A DNA stretch of 64,000 nt from Larix kaempferi (GCA_027924585.1 BSBM01000486.1:48686001-48750000), one strand, 5' to 3'. Numbered from the stretch's first letter, positions 32,984 through 46,008 are shown. Numbers and translations: made by a program. Notes: generated from the letters alone by a model not told the origin.

Positions 32984-34055
32984 TGCAGAAGTAAATACAC
33001 ATAAGATACTTATCTTCATTTCGCAATTGTCCCAAGCAACTAGCTATGTCGCTGCAATGTTCCACCCAACCATAGGCCAATTGTGTTCATCAATTCTCTT
33101 AACACAACTGCCACCCCGAGATGGGCATGATTCTTCCAAGGAAAAGGGTACATTCAAGCTCATGCACAACCAAAGCAATAGTTACCCATAACCCACACCC
33201 CAACATAATCTTTTCTCACAAAAAAAGCACAATCATTGGGCATGGCTACACAGGTTTAACGATGGGATTTACAAACAGGATGGCCATGGGTCTTTCCCAA
33301 ATCGTGGGCACACCAAAACAGACTGTGGAAATGGGGATTCGACCACAGGGAGCAAACCCGATTTCTCCCACAGGTTATGAGCATTTCAAATTGCCAAAAC
33401 GGCCTCATTGAAACCCCAAATCGAGCTCCCTCTTCTTCCAATAGCTCTGCAACACAAAAACGCCCTCTTCCCATCTAGAGCACAAAGAAAAACTAGAAAA
33501 ACGTGGCTGGAAAATGCCCATGCAGCTCCAAACTCGTGAGGGAGAGAAACTAGTTTATGGGTAATGACTTGGGGAGCAATTCATGGCTCTTTTCTTGCCC
33601 AAAGAGCAAAACACGTTTTTCCATGTAGGGTGGCTTTCCCATACTCGAATTTGGACAGCCATACCTCCCATTCCCCAAGAAATTAAATACCTCAACCAAC
33701 TCTTGGGAGAAATGAATGATTGGGTACAAAAGTCAACATGGGTAGTTGAGGGTTTTATGGGTTCTCTCACTGACACTTGGCTTGACTTGATTGGTTCAAG
33801 GGTTGAATATTTCCCTCCCAATTCCTTGTAAAATCATGCCCCCATCTCTTGTTGCATTTCATAACTATTTGTGGGTATTTTATTAAAATGCATTTTTACA
33901 TGATATTTGAAATTCCAATGTGCCTAGCTAGCACGTAAACCATATGCATCAATAAATCAATGGCAGGGCCTTGGCCTTGAGCTCCTCACCACAATTTAAT
34001 AACAATATTACATCATGTACATTATATGCAATGGGGTCAGAATCAGGACCTTACA
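32984..34055 (-). repeat. 5' LTR of the LARD-like element
   Basis: 1072 bases; on the minus strand from TGTAAGGTCCTGATTC to ACTTCTGCA. It pairs with 25290-26366. Confidence 0.8.
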
Positions 34056-34899
34056 TTTGTCAACATCTGACAACACCATTGGAGGATGTTGTTTTATGCA
34101 TCATTTGGATTACAATATTTTCGGGCTTGGCATAATATAGGTTGTTTGGGCTTGTAGGCATATTGTAGTTAAAAAAATTGAACAAATTATATAATGACAA
34201 TGAGACAAGTACAAGAACTCATACCCATCCCTAAATAGGGAAAGAAATGGACATAATTAGGCTATTATTTTACAATGGGCGAAGAAAAGGGGTTTAGGAA
34301 TATGAGCTAGGAAACATGAACAATTTTTTCAAGCATTCAAACTTTTCCAAGTTGAATATTAGGAACCCCTCAACAATTCTGCCTATGTTTCACGATATAA
34401 GCATGCCATTTCATGAACTAAAAAATCATGTTAGAGATAAACCAATAGATATGTAGGAGCAAGTGAAGAGGGAAATGTTGTTTGAGGCCTTATTAGTTGG
34501 AACACTAAATGTGTATGCATAATATATACAAGGGGGAAATAAAAAAAAGAGCAAATGTATTAAACACAAATGATAAAGCAACAATAAAAACATGAAACAA
34601 ACTAGAAAGAGGACTAAAACATAACTAAAAATGCAAAATGAGGAACAACAATATTTTTTTAATCCCTACAACTATGTTTAACTAGAAAGCATTGTTCCTC
34701 AAATTCTAAGTGATAGTAAAAGGTAATAACCATATTTTTTAAAACATGGTATGTGTACCCTTGTCTTCGTGAGTTATGAGTAACTGGTGCATGTATTACA
34801 ATGAAATTCACCTCCTTATATACTAATATTCATTGAGCGATTTAGTTCCACTTATGAATATGGGATAAACTACTTTACACATACAGTGAATACTAGCAA
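34056..34899. other. Unassigned relic sequence
   Basis: About 840 bases between the LARD-like element and a gypsy integrase relic. Frames on both strands are broken every few tens of codons and I recognise no motif. Confidence 0.4.
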
Positions 34900-35222
34900 A
34901 AACTTAAAGTCAAAGTGACTTTATTACACAATAAGCCTCTTCCAAATATGGTAATGCATTAAATCTATGAGTTATTGGATTATTGTCTAAATCCTCAATT
35001 TGGAAAGTTAGATAATTGGTGATTCCTACCAAAGTGAGCATAATTGTCTATTTCCCATAAACTAATCTAAATGGTGTCTCGCTAATACTAATCTTGGTTG
35101 TTGTCCTATCAACCCACAATATATGTTTTAGTTGCAAATGCCATTCTTAGGGATTGTTTTCAATAAGATGCTACAATGCTTGATGGTGTTAATGAGATTC
35201 TTATTGGTAGATTCAACCAATC
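34900..35222 (-). pseudogene. Ty3/gypsy integrase relic
   Basis: Reading down from 35222 on the minus strand gives LVESTNKNLINTIK, typical of the plant gypsy integrase core (family NGLAESTNK). After frame changes, FRLVYGK, LVGITNYLTFQIEDLDNNPI and THRFNALPYLEE follow, matching the downstream integrase region. Several stops and shifts. Cut at 35222 by the LTR of the next element. Confidence 0.65.
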
Positions 35223-35586
35223 TGTTAGGAACCCATGTCTTTACTAAGTTAGTATATTGTTGTTGGACACATATGCTTTGTAAGTCGTCCCGTAGTATTT
35301 GTTGATCCATAGTTTGTATTGGCCCATGGTTTTGGCCCGTAGTAATTGTTGATCCATATTTTGTATTGGCCCATGGTTTGTATTGACACATGGTATTGGC
35401 ACCTAGACTTAGTATATAAGTGTGTGTTGAGGCCTATGAAGACATTGTGAAGTTAATTGTATTGAGCTTGCTCAAAGGAGGTTTCCCCCTCGAAGTGGTT
35501 CGTGATCAATATAAAAGTGATTCTGGGTTCTGTTATTTCTGATATCTCGTGTATTTGCATTAATTAATTATTGCAGGTTCATCACA
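35223..35586 (+). repeat. 5' LTR of the gypsy-type element
   Basis: Starts TGTTAGGAACCC and ends CATCACA, two bases before the PBS; 364 bases. A TATATAAG stretch at 35413-35420 is a likely TATA box. Confidence 0.75.
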
Positions 35587-35588
35587 TC

Positions 35589-35600
35589 TGGTATCAGAGC
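35589..35600 (+). other. Primer-binding site, initiator tRNA-Met type
   Basis: TGGTATCAGAGC, two bases after the LTR end. Confidence 0.9.
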
Positions 35601-36669
35601 ACTTTCTTGGGCTCGTTGGGTGGAATTTCTGACAATTTTTTTTTCGCATCTATTATAGCTTTGGATTTGTGAATAATCCCTATCCGCTTAACTGTGGGAA
35701 GTACTTGGGCATAATCCCTAAAACTCATTGTGAGGAGTACCACAGGAACCGCAAAGTAGCTGACCCATTGAAAGGACTTGCCAGCGAAAAGGGCAACGAC
35801 CCCTACCTGATTGATTAGTTCCCACCCGTGAGGTAAACCAAGAGCTGTCGTTTGTGGCAAAGCGGTTATCAGTTTTACCTGAGCCGTGGAGTGAGGGGTA
35901 CTGCCCCAATATGCAAGCCGTCAGACAACATTGGTGGCTGAGTGAAACCCCTGAACTATTAGGAAGCCGCACATACCTGGGGTCCATATCTATTTTCAGC
36001 TGAATTTTTGTCGATCACTGCTACGCCGTTTCATATCCAGCCGTTCAGATCCATTCTGAAAGCCGTTCCAGATCCGCCATTTCAGATCTATTTCAGATCT
36101 AGCCATTTTCGCTCCATTCGGCGCCGTTTCAAATCCCTCTGTTTCTGCTCACTTCCAGGCCGTTGCAGATCTATCTGTTCAGATCCCTTCTGAGCTGTAG
36201 CCGCTCCATTCTGAATAAAAAAAAAAAAAAGATCTACTGCTCCGCTCCCTTGTTTTAACTCCGTTTCCCTTGAAACTTCTCTAACACCCCCGCATTCCCA
36301 TTCTGCATATTTCATTCCTGAGGACCTTATCCCACATTCCACTTCCCAACACTCGAAATCTCACATTTGTCTATTTTTAGCGTTTGCCATAACTTTTTCG
36401 ATTTTCACCTGATCGCCTTCAACTTTTACCACAGAGTTCCTTTTCTAATTCTGCTTCTTTGTCCCTCTCTGCCAAATTTTTTCATTCTTTCACCCTGCTT
36501 CTGAAATCCCCCTTTTCTGCTTTCTTGTCCTTTCGACAGTGTCCAAAATCTAGTCAAACCCCAATTACCTTTCAAATTTTTTCCCCAATCCAAATTTCCC
36601 TTTACTAAATCAGCTTTTGTTTGTGTTTTTCTACCCATTCCCAAAAAAAAAAAAAAAAAAAACCTGGTT
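35601..36669 (+). other. Untranslated leader of the gypsy-type element
   Basis: About 1.07 kb without a supported frame, CT-rich, with repeated CGTTTCAGATC(C/T)-like phrases at about 36030-36200, a 15-base A run at about 36216 and another A run of about 20 at 36642. Long leaders of this kind are usual for gypsy elements. Confidence 0.6.
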
Positions 36670-37291
36670 ATGGCTGTCACCCATGCAGGAGCACACACCA
36701 TGGAGGAAGCACTTGCAACCATCCAAACCAAACTCCAAGATCTTGATGAAAAATTTCTCAGTCTCCATCTGCAGCATTCAGCCATGAACAATAACCGACA
36801 GCCAGAATCTTTTGTAGCCACCGGGTTCTCTTCTTTTAGCAATTTTCGTGGGCCGAAGCTTGATTTTCCTCGCTTCAATGGTATTGATCCGACTGGATGG
36901 ATATACTGAGCAGAACAATATTTCAGTCTGCATAATACTTTTGATGTCCAGAAAGTTCCACTTGCATCTTTTCATTTGGAACAGGAAGCCCTTCAATGGT
37001 ACCGTTGGTACATCAAAGCTCATCCCGAGGCAAACTGGACAGATTTTTGCCAACTCCTTTTGTCAAGATTTGGTCCTAATGCTTTTCACGACTTCATAGG
37101 AGCACTCACGAAACTTCACCAAACTGGCATAGTGAGAGAGTATCAGACGGAATTTGAGAAACTAGCCAATCACACAGAAGGATTGTCTGATGAATTCTAC
37201 ATGAGTTGTTTTATCAGTGGTCTCAAGGATGAAATCCGCTCAGAGGTCAAAATGTTCTGTCCCAACACAATGATGGCAAAAATGATAAATG
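36670..37291 (+). pseudogene. Ty3/gypsy gag, interrupted and truncated
   Basis: From the ATG at 36670 the frame encodes a short N-terminal coiled-coil-like segment, then the retrotransposon gag core: LDFPRFNGIDPTGWIY, TGA at 36907-36909, AEQYFSLHNTF, EALQWYRWYIKAHP, WTDFCQLLLSRFGPN and FISGLKDEIRSEV. The position of the stop is normally Arg, so one C-to-T change would explain it. The frame leaves gag after MAKMINV at about 37291. The zinc knuckle and everything downstream are absent. Confidence 0.8.
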
Positions 37292-38834
37292 TGTGACCCT
37301 AACCTAGCATCCCTAATGTCGTGTCTCCTTGAAGCAATTAAAAGAAATACTAAGTAATACATGTGAACTATTGTATGCCCTTCCAAAGGATATGTCATCC
37401 CAGTCAAACAAATTAAAAAATTAATTATTAATTCAACATTTAATGCAAAGTCGGCTCAGCTTTAGAAGACAATTTTTTATTAAATAACAAATAACAAATA
37501 TATATTTTTATATAGCAGGTCAGCTCAGTAAAAATCCAATTTGAACCTATATAAATACACTTTTAAAACTTCATTTAAACTGCAAAAAAAACACCTCTGA
37601 AATTCGGATCAGCTACTAATTTTCAGGTGATAAATTGAAGACTGTGGTAGCAAAGGAGCAGGAGCAGGGTCTGAAAAATTCGGGTATACTGTCCACAGGA
37701 GTAGCAACAAATTCAGAATGTCTAAATCTCTGCAAAATTCAGACTGTGTAATTTTCAGGTTGAAGTTAAGGACTGAAATTTTTGGACTCCTTCCTCTGAT
37801 TTTTCGTGTGACCAACACAAGTCTGAGGCAGCTTGAAATGATTGGTTGATCAATTGAAGGCATCTAAATAAGCAGTAGGAACAACCTTTAAACTCTGATT
37901 TTTTGTAGCAGCCAAAAGTCTCACTGTTGAAAGAAGTCTTGGTCAACAAAGGGGTCTATGTAAGATCTTTCTTGGACATCGTTGAAGGCTATAAGAAGCC
38001 AGACAAATGTTGAGCAACTTCACTCTTATGGTCCTATTCCATGTAAGTATACCTTTTGACATCTTATGTTATCATTAGAATGCTAAATCTCAGTGTTCTT
38101 AAATGTATAAGGGTTGGAGGTATTTGGATCTTTGAGAGCAGGCTTAAGCTTGATTTTTCACAGTGTTTAAGGATTATATCAGTATTCACATATTGGTTGC
38201 ATGAACAGTTAGTGATAGGAATTAGATGACAACTGATTGACATTTATGGTGCAGTGATATGACCTTGTGACAATGATGCATACACGGTGACGCAAACACA
38301 ATGATGAAATGATGCATACATAGTGATTATGTGCAGTAGGTAGTAATATGATGAATCATATATATAGTGATTATGCTTATTAGGAAGTGACATGTTGAAT
38401 ACACAGTGATGTTGTACATAGTGATGACATATATGCTCAGGGGTACACAATGATGAGCTAGAAAATTTTACCCAGTGATATGCTACAGTGATATGCCTTG
38501 ACAGTGTTTGACAGTGATAGTGAATGTTTGATTTGACAGTGACCTCCAACTGAGTGTGAGTTGAAGATTCTACTTTGACAATGACAACCTTGATGCTGAA
38601 AGTAAGTTGATTGAGTTGATGACATGACAATGATAACATGTGACATGACAATAATCAGTATGTAGTAGCAAGCTAGTCTTGCTTCTAAGGTTTGGACACC
38701 TCACCACTTCTTATTTGGAGCTAAGAAAACTAGGCTGGGCCCTGGAATAGGAGTTGGTGCTCTTTGGTCAGTTGGTGCTGATGTAATCACGGAGACTGAA
38801 GTCTTCCATTGTACTTCATATGAAATTATAAATA
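37292..38834 (+). other. Probable LTR-like sequence of another element
   Basis: Unrelated DNA starts with TGTGACCCTAACC exactly where gag is cut, preceded by AAATG as a possible target site. A good TATA box (CTATATAAATACA, about 37548) lies about 255 bases in, and the sequence that follows is non-coding. This looks like a plus-strand LTR start, but I could not find its other end, since element X interrupts at 38834. Confidence 0.4.
38240..38640 (+). repeat. Degenerate CAGTGAT-type repeats
   Basis: ACAGTGAT, ATAGTGATTATG and TGACATG phrases recur some twenty times at irregular 10-30 base spacing. No coding meaning seen. Confidence 0.5.
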
Positions 38835-39466
38835 TGTTAGTTTTCATCATTTAATTCAATATGATCTAGGATCTTAATTGAGAGAATAAGATGTACAACA
38901 AATCAAACATAAGAGGCAAGAGACAAGAGACACAAAGCATTTTAGCGGGGAAACCATAAAGGAAAAAACCCCGCAACTTCCTCAGAGATAGAATGAGCAC
39001 CAATACAAAACCCCAAAACAAGAGATAGTCTCCTAGCGTCTTCTCCTCCTCCACTTGTGCACACTCCTCCTCTCTCTCACTAATGTGAAGTAAGTGAGTG
39101 TGTGAATGAATAAATAGAGAGGTGCTCGTCTCTATTTATATTTTACCTTTACTTTCCTTTTACTCTAACTGGGATGACCTCCCTTAGGAGAGTCTAATAA
39201 CCCATTACCACTTGTCACTGGGCCGACCCCACTAGGGTGGTATAATAACCCTTTAACTCATACTGGGCCGACCCCTCTAAGGTGGTCTAATAACCCATCA
39301 AATATAAGTTACGACACTTACAATATAACTTGCAACACTTGCAAATACAACTGACAACACTTCCAATCGGAGGAATAATACATTTCCGTTGGGGATACAA
39401 TAAAGTACAAATGTAATGCATACAATATACAAGTGAATATCTTCCGAAGTTACAAATACATCTACA
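38835..39466 (-). repeat. 3' LTR of X
   Basis: 632 bases, on the plus strand TGTTAGTTTTCATC to ATACATCTACA. It contains the GGGCCGACCCC(A/T)CTAGGGT and AATAACCC motif series that is also in the LTRs at 45396 and 55921. Confidence 0.85.
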
Positions 39467-39764
39467 CTCCATATTAACTAGGAAGGTATTCTATTGAAAC
39501 AGGTCATCAATACATATAAGCACAAGTCTTCAATACTGGAGTTGGATCATCGTCACTGGATCATGGAGCATCATCATCACTACTACTGTGTTCGTCATCT
39601 CGATCACTGGTGCTATTTCTCAATTCTTCTCGTCATAGGAATTTCTACAAAGCCAACCCTTTTTCATGCTGGATGTAGGCCTAGCCTGCATGTAGGTCTT
39701 CATCATCTCTGCGAGTGGCCCGTACTGTGGAATCTCAATATTGATTATGTGCATCTGCAAAACC

Positions 39765-40110
39765 TTGAAAGAGAATCCTAGGAATGATTACGAGTTTACT
39801 GCTCAACCTATAGGATATCCTAGGGAGCTATTATATGCAGACTTCGCAAAACCTCGAAAGAGCATCCCAGGACTGATTACGAGCTTACTGCTCAACCTAT
39901 AGGATCTCCCAAGATTGATTACATGCGACCAAGCAAAACCTCAAAAGAGCATCCCATGACTGATTACGAGCTTCTTGCTCAACCTATAGGATCTCCCAGG
40001 ATTGATTACATGCCTCTGCATAAGCAAAACCTCGAAAGAGTATCCCAGGACTGATTACGAGCTTCCTGGTCAACCTATAGGATCTCCCAGGGCTCTATTA
40101 TATGCTCATG
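39765..40110 (-). repeat. Tandem repeats between pol and 3' LTR of X
   Basis: Three to four units of about 105 bases with AAAACCTCGAAAGAGCATCC, TGATTACGAGCTTACTGCTC, AACCTATAGGATCTCCCA blocks. Y carries the related array at 56820-57430. Confidence 0.75.
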
Positions 40111-40352
40111 CTATTGCACAACCTGTCCATGGCCACAGAGTATCATCCTGATACTCATGATCATACTGATCATCCTCACACGGAGCATCATGTTGATTCT
40201 CATGATCATACTGATCATCATCATATAGAACATCATTCGGATGTTCATAGCGGAGCATTGTCCTGATGCTCATCACACATCACTTACATCCACAGCCATG
40301 GGGAGGATACTCCTACTACAATGCTTGGAAGGACTCCTCCATCTCTGTCCCA

Positions 40353-41870
40353 TCACTTCCTCCTTGAAGTATCTTCAATCTGAAGAACACCAAGCCTCTC
40401 TCTGAAGTACTCGAACTTCACTCTGGCTAGTGGTTTGGTCAACACATCTGTTATCTGTTCGTCTGTCGCAACATACAGGAGCTTCACTCCTCCTCTCTGC
40501 ACTATATCCATGATATAGTGATATTTGATCTCGATATGCTTTGACTTGTCATGGAACACCGGTTTCTTTGACAACTTCACACAACTCTGGTTGTTACAGA
40601 AGATACAAGTAGCATCCAAATGGAGATCAAACAAATCAGACAGTAGCTTCCTTAGCCATACTACCTCACAACTAGCCGAACAAGCTACGACATACTCTGC
40701 TTCGGCTGTACTCAGTGCTACATAGGATTTCTTCCTGCTAAACCAAGAGATCACACCTAATCCCATACTGAAGCAGCACCTCGAAGTGCTCTTCCTATCT
40801 GCAGCACTGCCTGCCCAATCAGAATCAACATAACCCTCCAAGTTAAAATTTTGATTCGCATCATACTTGAGCCCATAATCAACCGTACCCTTCAGGTACC
40901 TCAGAATATGCTTTACAACAATCAGGTGAACATGTCTAGGATCCGTTAGGAACTTGCTCAAGATGTTCACCGCAAAGCAAATATTTGGTCTCGTGTTTGT
41001 CAAGTACATCAAGGACCCAATTATCTGATGAAACATCGTGGCATCAACTGAATCTGATGAAGCATCACTCAATATCTTCAGGTTCGATGCCATAGGTGTG
41101 GCCACGGCCTTGCAGTCCATCATCCTGAATTGCTTTAGGATCTCTTCTGCATACTTCCCTTTCCCAAGGAAGATTCCATCTACACTCTTCCACACCTCCA
41201 TACCTAGAAAGTAATGCATCATACCCAAGTCCTTCATCTCAAACTCGACAGCATGATTCCTCTTCATGCCAACAATCAACCCAATATCACATGTCACAAA
41301 CATGACATATACATACAGTAGGAGTATCACTGAATTGCCTTCCTCAACCTTGTCGTAAAGGTTGGAATCCGATTTACTCTTGGTAAATCCCAAACTGGTC
41401 AGGAAGATGTCTATCCTTCCGTACCATGTCCTGGGTGCTTGTTTCAAACCGTACAAGGCTTTATTTAATTTGCACACATGTGACTCCTTGTCACATGTCT
41501 CAAAACCAAGTGGGTGCTCCACATACACTTCCTCTTCGACTACACCATTCAAGAAGGGTGTCTTGACATCCATCTGGTGTAGTTTCCACTTCATTACTGC
41601 AGCCAGAGCAAGTACTATTTTGATGGAAGTGTATCTGGCTACAGGTGCAAAATTTTCTTCATAATATATCCCTTCTTTCTAGGAGAATCCACAAGCCACA
41701 AACCTTGTCGTGTATTTCTCTATGCTACCATCTGCATCATGCTTGATCTCACTTGGAAGTTACAACAGACTTCCCTTCTGGTCTTGGGACCAAATCCCAT
41801 ACATCATTCTTCATGATCGACTGGTGCTCCTTGATCATGGAATCCTTCCATTACTGCATCCCTGATCCTG
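40353..41870 (-). pseudogene. Copia reverse transcriptase-RNase H, element X
   Basis: A 413-codon open frame (41594-40353) continues upstream to about 41870 with stops (GSIEKYTTRFVACGFS, stop, KEGIYYEENFAPVARYTS). RT blocks seen are HQMDVKTPFLNG, KALYGLKQAPRTWY and MHYFLGMEVW. The catalytic YVDD reads YVYV (in LLLYVYVMFV), so polymerase activity should be lost. The RNase H part has GYVDSDWAGS, DRKSTS, STAEAEY and the KSKHIEIKYHYI block, ending with TDVLTKPLARVKFEYFR. Copia pol normally also has protease and integrase upstream; neither is found. The long intact frame despite a dead active site suggests a fairly young insertion of an already defective element. Confidence 0.85.
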
Positions 41871-44800
41871 GGAACTTCAGATTCTTCAATATCTTCAATA
41901 GGTAGTTTTTCTTGAACTTCGTCACTTGTTCTTCGGAACAAATGTCATTGTCCTTCTTTTGTAGGTGATTGTACACAATCTTTCCTACAAGTCAAATTCA
42001 ATTGCATGATTAGAAACTTCTCATAGTTTTCAGAACAAAATCTTACACATAAGGACATATGTCATACAATCATGCAATTATCTTAGCCAATGCTTCAATA
42101 CAACATTCATCCATATCCTGTAACTTTCTAGATGCCTTCCATCTCTACCAGAACATTGTTAAGAGTGTGCACTATTCCTAACATGTCAGCAAAGAGGTTT
42201 CAATCTAGATAAGTAGCAATGGAGTGTTGTACAGTACCATAGGCCACTTACCCATTACTATATTAGTAGTATCTTGTTCATTAATGCAAATTTTCTAAAA
42301 TGCACAATATACATCCTAAATCTAGGAACATAAGTATGTGCATGACTTAACAACATCATTTAAGTAATCATACATACAAGAAATGATAATTCAAATACTT
42401 ATCTTTGTTTAGTTGTTGGGTGGACTCCCTCTCAATCTTTGCTTCCTTGAAAGAACTACTAGAGTGTGCTCCCTCTTGATCTTTGCTTCCTTTATGATAT
42501 CATTTATGTCTTTGAACTTCTATCCATCCCGGACCACTATGCATGCTTAAGTGTGCACTAGTGTCATCATTGTGTCATCCTCAAGATCTCATACATAATC
42601 ATACTTCATTAGTATAATCTCAATACTATCAAAACATTATGATTCTAAATAATCTTAAAGATGTATGGTCATGGTCATTTCATATACAGGTAATTTATCG
42701 CAAGTGTTAGTATTCAAGGTTTCAGGGAGGACTTCTTTTATTCATGCATATTTTTGTTTGACCATAGGACTCTTCTAGTTTGTTATATCATTAATCAAAG
42801 TAAGAAGCATAATATGCATAAACCCATGATTACTCAAACCTATAACTTCTTGAATAATCATTATCAACCATACAAAAGTATACTTATATGAGACCCTAAC
42901 ACAAGGTAGGATTCTAACTTGATATAGGAAAAAACATACCTGGATTATGATAACAACAATTAGTGTAGAGTTGTGTCTACTCTAAACATGCTATTTTACT
43001 AAGAAGTGGTGAGCCTCTATGTCAACATATTAAAATGATTATCACAAGTCATTAATCAGGTCTACATTCATTCATCAATTAAGATAACCAAATCTAAGAT
43101 CTAATGCCACTTTAAACATCTAAATCATGCAAGATAAGCAACATTCAAACATTCAAATGGAACAAACTTGAATCATTTCATATTAAAACAATGAAGAGAT
43201 ACATTCCTATCGTGGATCTTGGTGTGAATCCCTCCTCCATTGCCATAAGCTTTCCTTTCTCCACCCTTGCTTTTGAAGAAATTGAGCTTCTCCTCCTTCA
43301 GAATCTTTTCAGCATGCCTTTGCTCTTCCTTTGTGTACTCTACAATGCCTCCCATGCCTTTATTATATATCATTGGGAAATGAGCCTTAATCTTTTCTTC
43401 TAAATGTGGGATTACTCATTTTCCTCATTTTAGATTATTTTAACCTGAAAACCCACTTTTCCATAGTTTTTAGGCTTTTTGCACCACTTTAAGCACAATT
43501 AATTCATTTCTCTTCACTTTTTGATTGGTGTAGCTTAAGTTTGGACCTTTAATGAGCGATTCAATGACCGAACTTGGTCTCCTTAGGTTCTTACTATCTT
43601 CACCTAATCCTTCCATTTATGGGAGAAGTGATTAGATCAGAGAGGATTTGTCTCTGAATGTACTTGTGTTCTGTCTTCATGTTGCGGGTGCATAGTAAAA
43701 TTGTGCTTCTTCTGTCACATGACTAGGGGTGTTAATTTGATTGTTAACAGATTATCATGTTTCAAGTTATGTCTAACATACCCAAACAATGTCTTCTTTG
43801 TTCTCCTCAATGATTTAGAGATCTTGTGCTAGTAACATGCATATCTCATAAGTTAAGCATTGTAGAACCAAATTATACATACCTCGTAAGTAGATCTTCT
43901 ATGTGATCAATGGCTATGGATGAGTCTTTGTCTTCATGTCACCATGGTCATATGTTCTTGATCTAGAACTTGATTTGTCTTTCTTGATGTACCTTTCATG
44001 TTAGTGGACCACATCATCCTCATACAACACCGCAGTGCATTAGTACAATCATAAGTGTCATAACCATAATCAATGAATGTTTTCGATCATTCACATGCAT
44101 TCATACTTTTACTAAGGTGATAAGACAAGTCTAAAATTAATCAAGATTGTACTAACCTCAATAATGTAAAGATAAGCTTAATCATGAACATATTTCAAAA
44201 CATACATGTATCTCCTCAAGTCATACCTGTCGGGATTGCTTGTAGTCTTCTTATGTAAGGCCTTAGCATCATATCCCTATGGAATTGGAACTTCTTCACT
44301 TATGTAGGTGTCCAATTCATTCTCTTCTAGTATTAACCCAATCCACTTTGATTTGTTGAAACTGGATCTGGAGTTGACTAGGGTTTGACAGAGAGACAAT
44401 AAAAATCCAAACTTGGAATTTCAAACTTCTGTCTAGACAAGGAGATGAAAATGACTAAGGTGAGAAAGCTGGTGTGCTCATATTTTGAAAAATCCAAAAA
44501 TTGACCCTCCAAAAATTACCTACAAATTTCGGATCTGCAACTTTTGTCAAAATTTGGTTTTCTGGTTTTTTGAGTCCAAAACCCGAACTAGGGTTTGATA
44601 GATTCCAGGGTTCTACCCAACCAAAAACTTCGATCTTGGTCTCTAAATTTTGATTTTTATGAGGAGAGAAATCCTATGCTGAGAACAATCCAAAATTTCA
44701 CTTCTTTCAAAAGCCCTAATTTCCCGCAGCAGTGACAAGCCAAAAATGAAAGTGGTCAGAATCCAATTCTGTTTTGACAGAAATATATGCCATATTTTTT

Positions 44801-45383
44801 TGATGTATTTCTGAAATTTCAGATCCTCAGAATCTGAAACTTCAGCCTGTGGTAGAATGGCTTGTCATCTTTCCAACCCCATATATTTGAGCTCCAATGG
44901 ATTCTCCATGAGAGAGATATGCTAAGTGTCGCAACATGACCTGTTTATGGGATGAAACAACATAGCGAACTTGTACGGAGTTCCATGTGTCACTGTTTTA
45001 ACTTCGGCCTCTAAAAATCAGACCTGTGAAACTAAAGTCCATTCCCTAAATTCCACTTTTTATGGAATTCCATTTGGAGCTTCCTATCCTGAGTTATGAC
45101 CTTTGTTCCTAGGTCACCTGTTTAGGGCTGCATTCTGGAAGAGGAAGAAACCCTAACTTGTACGGATCATATCTCACAAAGTATAATGAATCTGAGGTTG
45201 AAAGTTTTACACAAGGTACATATGTGTCTGATATTCAGCCTGTAAAAAATTTGGACCCTGAACCTTCACCAAAACGGATTTATAGAGAAAGCTCCTAGTT
45301 TTTACTATATCAAGCCCTAGCTTCCAATTTGTCGCAAGTGTAACAAGTGTCGTAAATTCCATACAATGCCTTCCTTCAGGATA
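41871..45383. other. X interior without recognisable genes
   Basis: About 3.5 kb between PBS and RT. No gag, protease or integrase motif on either strand. The same sequence, shorter, is found in Y at about 59450-61780, so this non-coding interior is a stable property of the family and not random decay of one copy. Confidence 0.6.
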
Positions 45384-45395
45384 GCTATGGTACCA
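45384..45395 (-). other. Primer-binding site of X (mutated initiator tRNA-Met type)
   Basis: On the minus strand TGGTACCATAGC directly after the 5' LTR, matching TGGTATCAGAGC at 10 of 12 positions. Confidence 0.65.
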
Positions 45396-46003
45396 TGTTA
45401 GTTTTTCATCATTTAATTCAATATGATCTAGTATCTTAACTGAGATAATAACATGTACAACATATCAAACATAAGAGACAAGAGACAACATACACAAAGA
45501 ATTTCACCGAGGAAACCATAAAGGAGAAAAGCCCTCAACTTCCTTAGAGATAGAATGAGCACCAATACAGAACCCCAAAAAAAGAGATAGTCTCCTAGCA
45601 ACTTCTCCTCCTCCACTTGTGCGCAATCCTCCTCTCTCTCACTAATGTGAAGTGAGTGAGTGTGTGAATGAATAAATAGAGAGGTGGTCCTCTCTAAATA
45701 GAGAGGTGCTCCGACCTCCCTTAGGAGAGTCTAATAACCCATTACCACTTGTCATTGGGATGAACCCACTAGGGTGGTTTAATAACCCTTTAACTCATAC
45801 TGGGACGACCCCTCTAAGGTGGTCTAATAACCCATCAAATATAAGTTACGACACTTACAATATAACTTGTGACACTTGCAAATACAAATGACGACACTTC
45901 CAATCGGAGGAATAATACATTTCCGTTGGGGATACAATAAAGTACAAGTGTAATACATACAATATACAAGTGAATATCTTCTGAAGTTACAAATACATCA
46001 ACA
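45396..46003 (-). repeat. 5' LTR of X
   Basis: 608 bases. Relative to the 3' LTR it lacks a segment of about 45 bases near 45700, where a GAGAGGTG(G/C)T phrase has been duplicated. Confidence 0.85.
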
Positions 46004-46008
46004 AAATA

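Larger units (their letters stand above)
25290..34055 (-). mobile_element. LARD-like LTR retrotransposon (8.77 kb, no pol)
   Basis: Direct repeats of about 1.07 kb (25290-26366 and 32984-34055) flank 6.6 kb. On the minus strand both LTRs begin TGTAAGGTCC, and the 3' copy is preceded by a purine tract (AAGGGGGAGGAGAA, 26380-26367). That fixes the orientation: 5' LTR at the high-coordinate end. The interior has no gag, protease, integrase or RT frame that I can recognise, only tandem arrays, a microsatellite and low-complexity DNA, so this is a large retrotransposon derivative. A PBS-like TGGTATCAAAGC (minus strand, 32766-32755) lies 218 bases inside the apparent LTR end, which is odd. I found no matching target duplication. 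The LTRs differ by many substitutions, so it is older than the other elements here. Confidence 0.8.
35223..37291 (+). mobile_element. Ty3/gypsy-type element, 5' part (LTR-PBS-gag), truncated
   Basis: 5' LTR 35223-35586, PBS at 35589-35600, a long leader, and a gag frame from 36670 that ends abruptly at about 37291, where unrelated DNA begins. No pol or 3' LTR follows. It is inserted into the minus-strand integrase relic. Confidence 0.75.
38835..46003 (-). mobile_element. Ty1/copia derivative X (7.17 kb), complete with target duplication
   Basis: LTRs at 38835-39466 and 45396-46003 flank 5.9 kb; the 5-bp target duplication AAATA stands at 38830-38834 and 46004-46008. Orientation is minus: PBS at 45395-45384, then about 3.4 kb with no recognisable gag, protease or integrase, then only the reverse transcriptase and RNase H part of pol, tandem repeats, purine tract and 3' LTR. 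It is therefore non-autonomous. A sister copy (Y) sits at 55921-61780. Confidence 0.9.

Noticed and set aside
35594-35987. Minus-strand ORFs behind the gypsy PBS as genes
   Set aside because: They lie in the untranslated leader of a plus-strand element and show no motif.
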